Shown: in pieces, positions 1-5,679 of the stretch
Layout of the letters: each line of letters begins with the position of its first letter
Position numbering within the stretch: position 1 is the stretch's first letter
Program-made: the position numbers and the translations under genes
From: Methanofastidiosum sp.
GTDB lineage: Archaea; Methanobacteriota_B; Thermococci; Methanofastidiosales; Methanofastidiosaceae
Assembly (NCBI GenBank): GCA_013329085.1
Contig: DUKX01000240.1
Location: 1-7,583 of the forward strand
DNA: 7,583 bases
Direction: 5' to 3'
The notes under the pieces: generated by a model
What the model saw: only the letters and a program-made list of their open reading frames with translations
What the model was told of the DNA's origin: nothing
The model's database searches: none

Positions 1-40
1 GATTTTGGGATAAGACAAAATAAAAGAAAATTGGTAAAAC

Positions 41-48
41 TTATATAT
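41..48 (+). promoter_or_regulatory. TATA box of the NSS transporter gene
   Basis: The 8-mer TTATATAT follows an A-rich GTAAAAC stretch that could act as a BRE. An archaeal start about 25 bp downstream would fall near base 70. That leaves a leader of roughly 58 nt before the ATG at 129, unlike most genes here, whose TATA box lies only about 25 bp from the start codon. The placement is inferred from sequence only. Confidence 0.6.
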
Positions 49-73
49 TAGTTAATAAAAAATTAAACAATGT

Positions 74-106
74 CTTGATAAACTAAGTTTAACTTGGTTT
101 ATTAGG
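74..106 (+). promoter_or_regulatory. Leader hairpin upstream of the transporter gene
   Basis: Bases 74-88 can pair with 92-106 around a 3-nt loop (89-91), giving 15 consecutive pairs. Twelve are Watson-Crick. The other three (75-105, 77-103, 84-96) are G-U pairs on the plus-strand transcript; on the minus strand they would be A-C mismatches. The stem starts just after the predicted transcription start and ends 9 nt before the G-run at 116-120 that may act as a weak ribosome site. No U-run follows, so it is not a simple terminator. A role in mRNA stability, translation control or regulator binding is inference. It could also be a DNA operator, since its core (78-102) is a near-perfect palindrome. 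Confidence 0.5.
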
Positions 107-128
107 CTAAAAAAAGGGGGTTTGAAAA

Positions 129-1465
129 ATGGTAAGAGAATCATGGAGTAGTAAAACAGGTTTTTGGTTAGCTGCTGCTGGTTCAGCTGTAGGACTAGGG
201 AATATCTGGCGTTTCCCGTATCTTACCGGTGCAAACGGTGGGGCTGCGTTCGTATTAGTATATTTAGCCATAGTCTTAATATTGGTGTTTCTGTAATGAT
301 AGCTGAATTTGTAATCGGTAGATCAACACAGCTTAACCCCGTTGGGGCATTCCAAAAGCTCAAAGGAGGAGTTTGGCCTATTGTAGGATGGCTGGGAGTT
401 GCTGCAGGATTTATTATATTATCATTCTACTCAGTCATTGGAGGATGGACAATAAAGTATATAATAAGTTCATTTACTGGACTAATTAACCCTTCAACAG
501 ATGCTACCGGCTATTTCCTTGGATTTATAGGAAATGGGCCACAGACAGTTTTATTCCACGCTATTTTTATGGCAATCACAATCTATATTGTATACAAAGG
601 AATTGGCGAAGGGATTGAGAGCTGGTGTAAAATATTAATGCCCACACTTTTCGTGCTATTATTAGTGCTTATAGTCAGAGCAGTAACATTACCCGGCGCA
701 GGAGCAGGGATTAATTTTTACCTAAATCCAGATTTCTCAAAAATAAATAGTTCTAGTTTAATAGCGGCACTTGGACAAGCATTCTTCTCACTTTCTCTCG
801 GAATGGGTGCAATGATTACCTATGGAAGCTACTTGGGTTCAAAAAAGACATCTTTGCCTCAATCAGCAGCTACAGTCACATTGCTCGATACCGGAGTCGC
901 AATCTTAGCTGGATTTGTTATATTCCCTGCAGTGTTTGCATTTGGAGTTGCTCCTGGAGCAGGCCCTGGACTTACGTTTATAACATTGCCCCAAGTCTTT
1001 GCCTTAATGCCTGGAGGTGCCATATGGTCGGCATTATTCTTCGTACTACTATTGTTTGCCGCAATTACATCTGCTATTTCTTTACTAGAAGTAGTGGTAG
1101 CCTATATGGTTGATAATGTTAAATGGGCTAGACAAAAAGCAGCTTTAGTAATAGGGGGGGCAATCTTTCTTTTAGGTGTTCCTTCAGCTTTATCCCAAGG
1201 GGCGATGCCAATAAACATTCTAGGACTGCCTTTCTTGGATGCTATGAGTCTTCTATCGGACATAATGCTTCCACTAGGCGGTATGTTAATTGCACTATTT
1301 GTAGGATGGGTAATAGTGGATGTTGCAAAGAAGCAAACAACTATAGAAGGCAAGTTCGCACTTCAACCTGTTTGGATTTGGATTCTTAGAGTTGTAGCCC
1401 CTATTGTAATATTCGTTATATTCTTCAATGCAGTCCGGGCATTACTTAGCTCAATCGGGCTTTAA
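129..1465 (+). pseudogene. Sodium-dependent amino-acid transporter (NSS/SNF family), frameshifted
   Basis: This gene encodes a neurotransmitter:sodium symporter family protein, an inner-membrane carrier that couples Na+ entry to amino-acid uptake. The true start is ATG 129. From there one frame gives 55 residues, including the TM1 signature [12 protein letters not shown] (residues 20-31) that forms Na+ and substrate sites in LeuT, and stops at TAA 294. The rest of the protein continues in another frame from about base 281 ([14 protein letters not shown]). It carries the TM6 signature GQAFFSLSLGMGA and a TM8 ITSAIS segment matching the LeuT Na2 site. One missing base around 276-284 explains the break; restored, the protein would be 445 residues with about 11 membrane segments, typical of prokaryotic members. 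The remaining ~390 codons are intact, so this is either a recent mutation or a sequence error. An internal ATG at 296 would give a product lacking TM1, probably inactive. The substrate cannot be told from sequence. Confidence 0.88.
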
Positions 1466-1470
1466 TACAA

Positions 1471-1493
1471 ATTTATTATTTTTTATTTTTTTT
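1471..1493 (+). terminator. T-rich terminator after the transporter gene
   Basis: The stretch just after the TAA at 1463-1465 contains runs of 6, 5 and 8 T (1479-1484, 1486-1493 region), typical of archaeal intrinsic termination at oligo-U without a stem. The AAATTTATTA at 1469-1478 could also serve as a weak TATA box for the AlaX gene, with a start near base 1500. Both roles are inferred. Confidence 0.5.
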
Positions 1494-1506
1494 AACAAAA
1501 ATTTCT

Positions 1507-1511
1507 GGTGA
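1507..1511 (+). promoter_or_regulatory. Shine-Dalgarno site of the AlaX gene
   Basis: GGTGA, complementary to the 3' end of archaeal 16S rRNA, lies 4 nt before ATG 1516 and fixes that start. It is one of few clear ribosome sites here; most genes seem leaderless. Confidence 0.75.
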
Positions 1512-1515
1512 GTCA

Positions 1516-2236
1516 ATGGCTGACTGTTTGTACATGGAAGATTCTTACTTAAAAGAATTTGATGCTAATGTAATATCGGCTAAAGAGAGATACATAATAC
1601 TAGACAAAACTTCATTTTATCCAAATAGCAGAGGAGTGGAGTGGGACACTGGCAAAATCATAAGCAAAAAAGATGGAAAAGAGTACAATGTTATTTATGT
1701 GGGTAAATTTGAAAGGGATATAAGTCATGAAATTGATAAAGAAGGACTTATAGCAGGGGATGAAGTGCATTGTTTTATAGATTGGGGCAGAAGATACAAG
1801 TTAATGAGATATCATACTGTAGCTCATCTGATCTCTGGCGTATTTAATAGAAATTACAACTTATTGATAACAGGCCATCAATTGACACCGGAGAAAGGAA
1901 GAATAGACCTCAATATGGAAAAATTTGATATTGAGTTTATCAAAAAAAATAATTGATGAAGCAAATGAAATTATAAAGAAAGACTTACCTGTGGATATTT
2001 ATTACAAAAACATTGAAGAGGCTAAAAAGGATCCATCTCTTTTCAAACTAGCTATGGAGTTCCCTCATGAAGTTAAGGAATTAAGAATTGTCGATATTAA
2101 AGGATTTGACGCTCAAGCTGATGGCGGGTGCCATGTCAAAAGTTTAAAGGAAATCGGCAAGATATTATTCCTTGAAGCTGTCAATAAGGGAAGAAACAAT
2201 AGAAGAATATACTTTACTCTTGAAGACCACGAATAA
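1516..2236 (+). pseudogene. AlaX-type alanyl-tRNA editing protein, frameshifted at an A8 run
   Basis: This is a free-standing relative of the AlaRS editing domain, which hydrolyses Ser-tRNA(Ala) or Gly-tRNA(Ala) in the cytoplasm. The first frame (1516-1956) carries the N-terminal barrel and the zinc-binding HxxxH motif HTVAH (H100, H104). The second (to 2236) carries QADGGCHVKSLKEIG, the C-terminal zinc motif, with H206. The frames join inside eight A at 1942-1949: dropping one A turns the IKKNN stop into IKKIIDEANEIIKK and restores one 239-residue protein, a normal AlaX-M-like size. Two sites look odd. The usual glycine-rich FYPxxGGQ segment reads FYPNSRGVEWD (residues 35-44), and the last motif is DGGCH, with Cys205 where threonine is commoner. 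A homopolymer error is a strong alternative to a true pseudogene. It is followed 30 bp later by the EamA gene on the same strand. Confidence 0.88.
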
Positions 2237-2244
2237 TTTAATAA
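2237..2244 (+). promoter_or_regulatory. Probable TATA box of the EamA gene
   Basis: TTTAATAA is centred about 26 bp before ATG 2267, and no SD sequence precedes that ATG. This suggests a leaderless transcript starting at or next to the start codon. The box is weaker than the others here and starts right at the AlaX stop, so read-through from AlaX is also possible. Confidence 0.4.
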
Positions 2245-2254
2245 GCAGCTTATT
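2240..2254. promoter_or_regulatory. Palindrome over the EamA promoter (possible operator)
   Basis: AATAAGC and GCTTATT are perfect 7-bp inverted arms around a single A at 2247. The site overlaps the likely TATA box and the region upstream of the transcription start, where an archaeal repressor would block initiation. No longer T-run follows to make it a good terminator. Operator function is inference. Confidence 0.4.
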
Positions 2255-2266
2255 TATCATCTTTTC

Positions 2267-3151
2267 ATGAAAAAGGACTATTGGACCATTATTATTTCTG
2301 CAATCTTTTTTGGTCTAATAATCCCGGGTGGACAATTTTTTTCTAATCTAGGTTTTTCTCTTTATGAAATCTCAGTCTACTCTTTATTGTTTCTTTTTGT
2401 GTTTACATTGCCAATAATTGTTATTAAAAAAACAATTCCCATTAGACGAGATAATCTTTTATTTTTTGTATTGTATGGCCTTATTGGAGCTTTATTACAA
2501 TTGACACAATATGGGGGCGTTATATTTGGAACGCCTGTGGCCATTGTTGCCCTATTACTTTACACACAACCTATATGGACAACTTTTTTTGGGAGGATAC
2601 TACTCAATGAAAAAATAACTAAAATGAAATTATTGGCAGTGATGATTGCATTTCTTGGTGTGGTCTTTCTTCTTTCTCCGTGGAATATTAGTAATGTTGG
2701 CAGTACAAAAGGTTTGATTTCTTCCTTACTTGCTGGAATATTCCTCTCTCTATGGGTCATCTTTGCTAGAAAAACAGGCATAAATAAAGACTATTACATA
2801 AATACAGTCTCAGCTTATTCTTTTATATCATTTGTTTGGTTAATACTTTTATTTCCTGTAATTAAATTCTTCTATCAAAATGAATATCTGACAAGACTAT
2901 CCTATAATTTCCCAATTAGTTATTGGACGTATTTTGGTTTATTTTGCCTAATTGCTGCATTCTTACCAAACTCATTATTCTACAAAGCTATCGAGAAAGT
3001 AGAAGCGTCAAAAGCTGGGATAATACTTCTTCTAGAGCCAGTTGTTGCATCTATCGTGGCGATGATAGTATTTAGCCAGTATCTTAATTCAAGTATATTT
3101 GTAGGTGGGGGATTAATCCTAATATCAAATTATTTGGCAATAAAAGAGTAG
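2267..3151 (+). CDS. EamA/DMT-family transporter
   Basis: The 294-residue protein belongs to the drug/metabolite transporter superfamily, carriers in the cytoplasmic membrane that export or import amino acids, nucleosides and other metabolites. It has about ten hydrophobic segments arranged as two EamA repeats (about residues 5-138 and 147-291). Each repeat ends with the family pattern: TQPIWTTFFGRILLNEKIT (100-118) followed by a hydrophobic helix, and ILLLEPVVASIVAMIVFSQ (253-271) with its glutamate at 257. Length and layout are normal. ATG 2267 has no SD but sits about 26 bp from a TATA-like box, so leaderless translation is likely. Family assignment is firm; the substrate is unknown, since this superfamily has little sequence signature for it. 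Confidence 0.93.
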   Translation: MKKDYWTIIISAIFFGLIIPGGQFFSNLGFSLYEISVYSLLFLFVFTLPIIVIKKTIPIRRDNLLFFVLYGLIGALLQLTQYGGVIFGTPVAIVALLLYTQPIWTTFFGRILLNEKITKMKLLAVMIAFLGVVFLLSPWNISNVGSTKGLISSLLAGIFLSLWVIFARKTGINKDYYINTVSAYSFISFVWLILLFPVIKFFYQNEYLTRLSYNFPISYWTYFGLFCLIAAFLPNSLFYKAIEKVEASKAGIILLLEPVVASIVAMIVFSQYLNSSIFVGGGLILISNYLAIKE

Positions 3152-3168
3152 TAATAGATTGCAATATA

Positions 3169-3176
3169 TTTATATA
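3169..3176 (+). promoter_or_regulatory. TATA box of the 31-codon ORF
   Basis: TTTATATA is centred about 25 bp upstream of ATG 3198. This is the same spacing as the other leaderless promoters in the window and supports transcription beginning at that ATG. Confidence 0.5.
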
Positions 3177-3197
3177 ACTCAGAATAACATTATTTAT

Positions 3198-3293
3198 ATG
3201 AAAAAAAGTGAGATCCCAAATGAAATAGATTCTTATTTAGGTGTTATACTTTGTGGCATATGCTTAAAGGTGTGCCCTTGGGGGAAGAATTAA
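3198..3293 (+). CDS. Tiny ORF with a CxxCxxxCP iron-sulfur motif
   Basis: This ORF encodes 31 residues. Its second half reads LCGICLKVCPWGKN, with Cys19, Cys22 and Cys26 followed by Pro27: the CxxCxxxCP pattern that ends a 4Fe-4S site in ferredoxin-like domains. The first half, IPNEIDSYLGVI, looks like the lead-in to such a motif at the C-terminal end of double-cluster 4Fe-4S proteins. Three cysteines alone would not complete a cubane. It starts about 25 bp after a good TATA box. The in-frame sequence upstream shows no ferredoxin-like residues. It is therefore either a remnant of a larger iron-sulfur protein left by deletion or a real expressed microprotein. I cannot name a function. Confidence 0.45.
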   Translation: MKKSEIPNEIDSYLGVILCGICLKVCPWGKN

Positions 3294-3369
3294 TAAATAC
3301 ATGGATTTATATAAATTAATTTGATATTAATAAAATCCCACATACAAATTATTCTAACATGCTAAAATA

Positions 3370-3378
3370 TTTATATAT
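3370..3378 (+). promoter_or_regulatory. TATA box of the PAS protein gene
   Basis: TTTATATAT follows GCTAAAATA and is centred about 25 bp before ATG 3399, implying a leaderless or near-leaderless transcript. The GGGGA at 3386-3390 would then lie upstream of the transcript start and not act as an SD. Another TATA-like palindrome, ATTTATATAAAT, lies at about 3305-3316. The rest of 3294-3369 shows nothing else. Confidence 0.6.
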
Positions 3379-3398
3379 ATTACACGGGGAACATATAA

Positions 3399-4781
3399 AT
3401 GAAAGATGAAGAGAAATCTAAAGAACAATTGTTAGAAGATATCACACAACTCAAAGAAGATTATCGATGCTATAAATTTCTTTTTGATAACGCCCCTCTG
3501 AGTTATATCTCAATTGATAAAAATGGAAGAATTATAAAAGCTAATAGAACCTGTCTTGAATACTTAAATTATTCTGAAAAAGAACTTATTGGAAATTATT
3601 TAAATAAATTTATTGCTCAAGAATATCTTGAAGATTTTACAATTTTTTTTGATAACTTTCTTGAAAAAGGTGTTGCAAAAGACATAGAGTTTGAAATATT
3701 AAAGAATGATGGTACAAAAATTTTGTTTTCTATTAATGGCAAAATTGCCTATGATAGCAAAGGGCATTGCATAAAGGGCCATTTAATTTTAAATGATATT
3801 AAGGAAAAAAGAACAGTGATAGAAGCAATAACTGCAGGTAGGCAAAGATTATATTCTCTATTGGAAGAATTGCCTGCTTATGTATGTGTTTATGGCCCAG
3901 ACCTTTCAATGAAATTCGTGAATAGATATCTAAGAGATAATTTTGATTTGGCCGATGGAAAAAGTTGTCATAAGATATTCCATGGTTTTGAAGATAGAAG
4001 TCAAGAGCCGTGTTCATCCTGTCCTGTTTTAGATGTGTTCTCAACTAATAAAATAAATATTAGTGAAAGAACTCAAGTTAATGGAAAAACTTACCAAATT
4101 TATGATTTTCCATTCAAAGATTATGATGGAACTATGCTTACTGTGGAAATGGGTATTGACATAACAGAAAGAAAAAAAATCCAAGAAGAACTTCAAACAA
4201 GAGAGAACACACTAAATGGAATATTCGCATCCGCTCCTATTGGTATTGGACTTATTAATGATAGAAAAATACAATGGTGTAATTCAAGAATGTGTGAAAT
4301 GACTGGTTATTCTTATGAAGAGCTTAATAAAAACGACACTAAATTATTTTATGAACAAGAAAAAGAATATACTCATGTAGGGAGAGAACTAGAAATGAGC
4401 CATGAAGCAAATAAAATGGTAGATCTAGAAACAAGATGGAAAAGAAAAAATGGAAGTGTTTTTGATTGCCATCTTAGAAGCAGCCCCCTTGATCCATCAA
4501 ATCCTAAAAAGGGGAATATTATCACAATTATGGATATTACAGATAGAAAAAAAGCTCAGATTCAACTTGAAGAAAATATACAGTACATTGCCTTTTTAAT
4601 TGACAATATAAGGAATCCTTTATCTATTATAAGTGGCTACGCCGAACTTAAAATAGAAGACGAAAGAATGAACAGAAAAATACTGAATCAAGTAGACAAA
4701 ATTGAAGATTTGATAGAAGGCTTAGACAAGGGATGGATTGATTCAGAAGATACAAAAGATTTTTTGAGAAGTTTCATGTAA
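3399..4781 (+). CDS. Triple-PAS sensor with a degenerate histidine-kinase-like tail
   Basis: This 460-residue soluble protein has no membrane segment. A short coiled coil (1-22) leads into three PAS domains at about 22-138, 148-258 and 270-385. PAS1 and PAS3 show typical fold markers (AN/CN plus Y/GYSEEEL-like helices), and the second and third end in the linker motif D-I-T-[ED]-R-K-K. PAS2 carries an insertion with Cys190, Cys205 and Cys208 (C...PCSSCP), a pattern seen in PAS domains that may bind metal or sense redox. The tail (about 395-445) resembles a HisKA dimerisation helix, but DNIRNPL replaces the usual HExRTPL, so the phospho-acceptor His is Asp402, and no HATPase domain follows. 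It probably senses a cytoplasmic ligand and acts by protein contact rather than phosphotransfer. This architecture recurs in archaea. The gene converges on the arginine decarboxylase gene and has no response regulator next to it. The ligand is unknown. Confidence 0.88.
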   Translation: MKDEEKSKEQLLEDITQLKEDYRCYKFLFDNAPLSYISIDKNGRIIKANRTCLEYLNYSEKELIGNYLNKFIAQEYLEDFTIFFDNFLEKGVAKDIEFEILKNDGTKILFSINGKIAYDSKGHCIKGHLILNDIKEKRTVIEAITAGRQRLYSLLEELPAYVCVYGPDLSMKFVNRYLRDNFDLADGKSCHKIFHGFEDRSQEPCSSCPVLDVFSTNKINISERTQVNGKTYQIYDFPFKDYDGTMLTVEMGIDITERKKIQEELQTRENTLNGIFASAPIGIGLINDRKIQWCNSRMCEMTGYSYEELNKNDTKLFYEQEKEYTHVGRELEMSHEANKMVDLETRWKRKNGSVFDCHLRSSPLDPSNPKKGNIITIMDITDRKKAQIQLEENIQYIAFLIDNIRNPLSIISGYAELKIEDERMNRKILNQVDKIEDLIEGLDKGWIDSEDTKDFLRSFM

Positions 4782-4805
4782 ATCATTTGGAAAATAGAAA
4801 CTAAT

Positions 4806-4840
4806 AATACTTTATTGTTTTTATAAAGAAAAGAAGTATT
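4806..4840. terminator. Convergent bidirectional terminator region
   Basis: Between the convergent stops, CTTTAT (4810-4815) and ATAAAG (4823-4828) form a 6-bp stem with a T-rich 7-nt loop. AATACTT (4806-4812) and AAGTATT (4834-4840) form an alternative wider pairing. The plus strand is T-rich at 4811-4822 and the minus strand is T-rich across 4826-4859, so each transcript meets U-runs soon after its stop codon. The role is inferred from position and composition. Confidence 0.5.
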
Positions 4841-4859
4841 AAAATAATATAAAGAAAGA

Positions 4860-5405
4860 TTAATCCATCAAAAATATTGCCGCGGCTAGAGCAGTTGTCC
4901 ATTTACCACATGCATCGCCTTTTGTTGCAATGGCAATGCTTTCACTGTCAATTATTTTACCGCTTGCTTTGTATATCTCGTTTCGTTCATCCCACGCTGT
5001 ATCAGGATTAAAATCTATCCCCAAAGTCGTTGCTAACATCGTGGCGGCAAGATCTTCTGCATAATCGCCAGAAAACTTTTCATCCTGCCCAAACATGTGA
5101 ACTTCACTTAGGTATCCATAAGTACCTTTCTCTGCTGGCACTGCAAGTCCTACGGCAGAGGATAATTGTCTATGGGGCTCATCTGTAGCATTTCTTGCCA
5201 TTACACAATAAGTGATTTGGCCTGCCCTCAAACATTTAAGTCCTTCTTCCCGAGGTATAATTTCACAATGAGGGGGAAGAATACTTGATACATAAACAAG
5301 ATTACATTTTTCAATTCCGGCTTCTCTTAGTGCAAGCTCAAAAGACTGAAGTTGGTCTTTATGAACTCCTTTTCCTTTAACAAAGAACACCCTTTTAGGC
5401 ACCAT
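4860..5405 (-). CDS. pdaD: Pyruvoyl-dependent arginine decarboxylase
   Basis: This cytoplasmic enzyme decarboxylates arginine to agmatine, the first step of archaeal polyamine synthesis and a precursor for agmatidine in tRNA(Ile2). The 181-residue proenzyme carries the self-cleavage site VSSILPP. The chain should break between Ser40 and Ser41, turning Ser41 into the pyruvoyl cofactor of the alpha chain and leaving a 40-residue beta chain. The segment YGYLSEVHMFG with Glu101 matches the place of the catalytic glutamate of the M. jannaschii enzyme, and GDYAEDLAATMLATTLGI is a strong family block. Length is slightly above the 165 residues of the M. jannaschii protein. ATG 5405 is supported by a TATA box about 25 bp upstream and the conserved VPKRVFFVKG opening. 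No polyamine gene adjoins it; it is a single-gene unit divergent from the rhomboid gene. Confidence 0.95.
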   Translation of the reverse strand: MVPKRVFFVKGKGVHKDQLQSFELALREAGIEKCNLVYVSSILPPHCEIIPREEGLKCLRAGQITYCVMARNATDEPHRQLSSAVGLAVPAEKGTYGYLSEVHMFGQDEKFSGDYAEDLAATMLATTLGIDFNPDTAWDERNEIYKASGKIIDSESIAIATKGDACGKWTTALAAAIFLMD

Positions 5406-5426
5406 GGTTTAAAACTATAATATTGG

Positions 5427-5440
5427 TATTTAAGGGTTTT
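5427..5440 (-). promoter_or_regulatory. BRE and TATA box of pdaD
   Basis: Read on the minus strand, AAAACC (5440-5435) is followed by CTTAAATA (5434-5427), a classic BRE plus TATA pair. Its centre lies about 25 bp from ATG 5405, so the transcript is probably leaderless. The rhomboid gene's promoter has the same AAAACC element. Confidence 0.7.
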
Positions 5441-5643
5441 GGACCGCAATTATTAGACAAATACCCCTTTAATCCTTTAATAGAAAGTATTAATCAAATT
5501 GATTACTAATAACTTAATTAAAAAAAGATAAAACAGATGATATAACTTTAAATCTGAAATAGAGTTATTATATAACTTAGAAACTAATTATAATTCATTA
5601 TTAATCTTTTTAAGAGTAAATAATTAATTTATCAAAATATTCT
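5441..5643. other. AT-rich divergent intergenic region with inverted repeats
   Basis: Between the two promoters lie about 200 bp with no ORF of note. I see a perfect palindrome TAATCAA-A-TTGATTA (5491-5505), a second inverted repeat AGTTAT-TAT-ATAACT (5563-5577), and the heptamer ATAACTT three times (5509, 5542, 5572) at 30-33 bp spacing. These could be regulator sites, but chance repeats are expected in sequence this AT-rich. Confidence 0.35.
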
Positions 5644-5658
5644 AAAACCTTATAAATA
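5644..5658 (+). promoter_or_regulatory. BRE and TATA box of the rhomboid gene
   Basis: AAAACC (5644-5649) precedes TTATAAATA (5650-5658), centred 26 bp before ATG 5680. No SD lies in front of that ATG, so the transcript is probably leaderless. Confidence 0.7.
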
Positions 5659-5679
5659 TTAATTAAAGACAAGAATAAT

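Noticed and set aside
164..295. TTG start at 164 for the transporter
   Set aside because: The first ~43 residues from it are an out-of-frame reading of the real TM1 region, which is coded from ATG 129.
1942..1949. Programmed ribosomal frameshifting at A8 in AlaX
   Set aside because: The frame change needed is +1, which A-run slippage on the ribosome rarely gives (-1 is typical); AlaX genes are not known to use it. Sequence error or transcript slippage is likelier.
2560..2781. 73-codon minus-strand ORF inside the EamA gene
   Set aside because: It is antisense to a clear transporter with no recognisable motif or promoter.
3305..3316. ATTTATATAAAT palindrome as an extra promoter
   Set aside because: The start codon about 26 bp downstream is missing, and the box at 3370-3378 fits the PAS gene better.
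3799..4044. 81-codon minus-strand ORF inside the PAS gene
   Set aside because: It lies fully antisense to PAS coding sequence and shows no domain signal.
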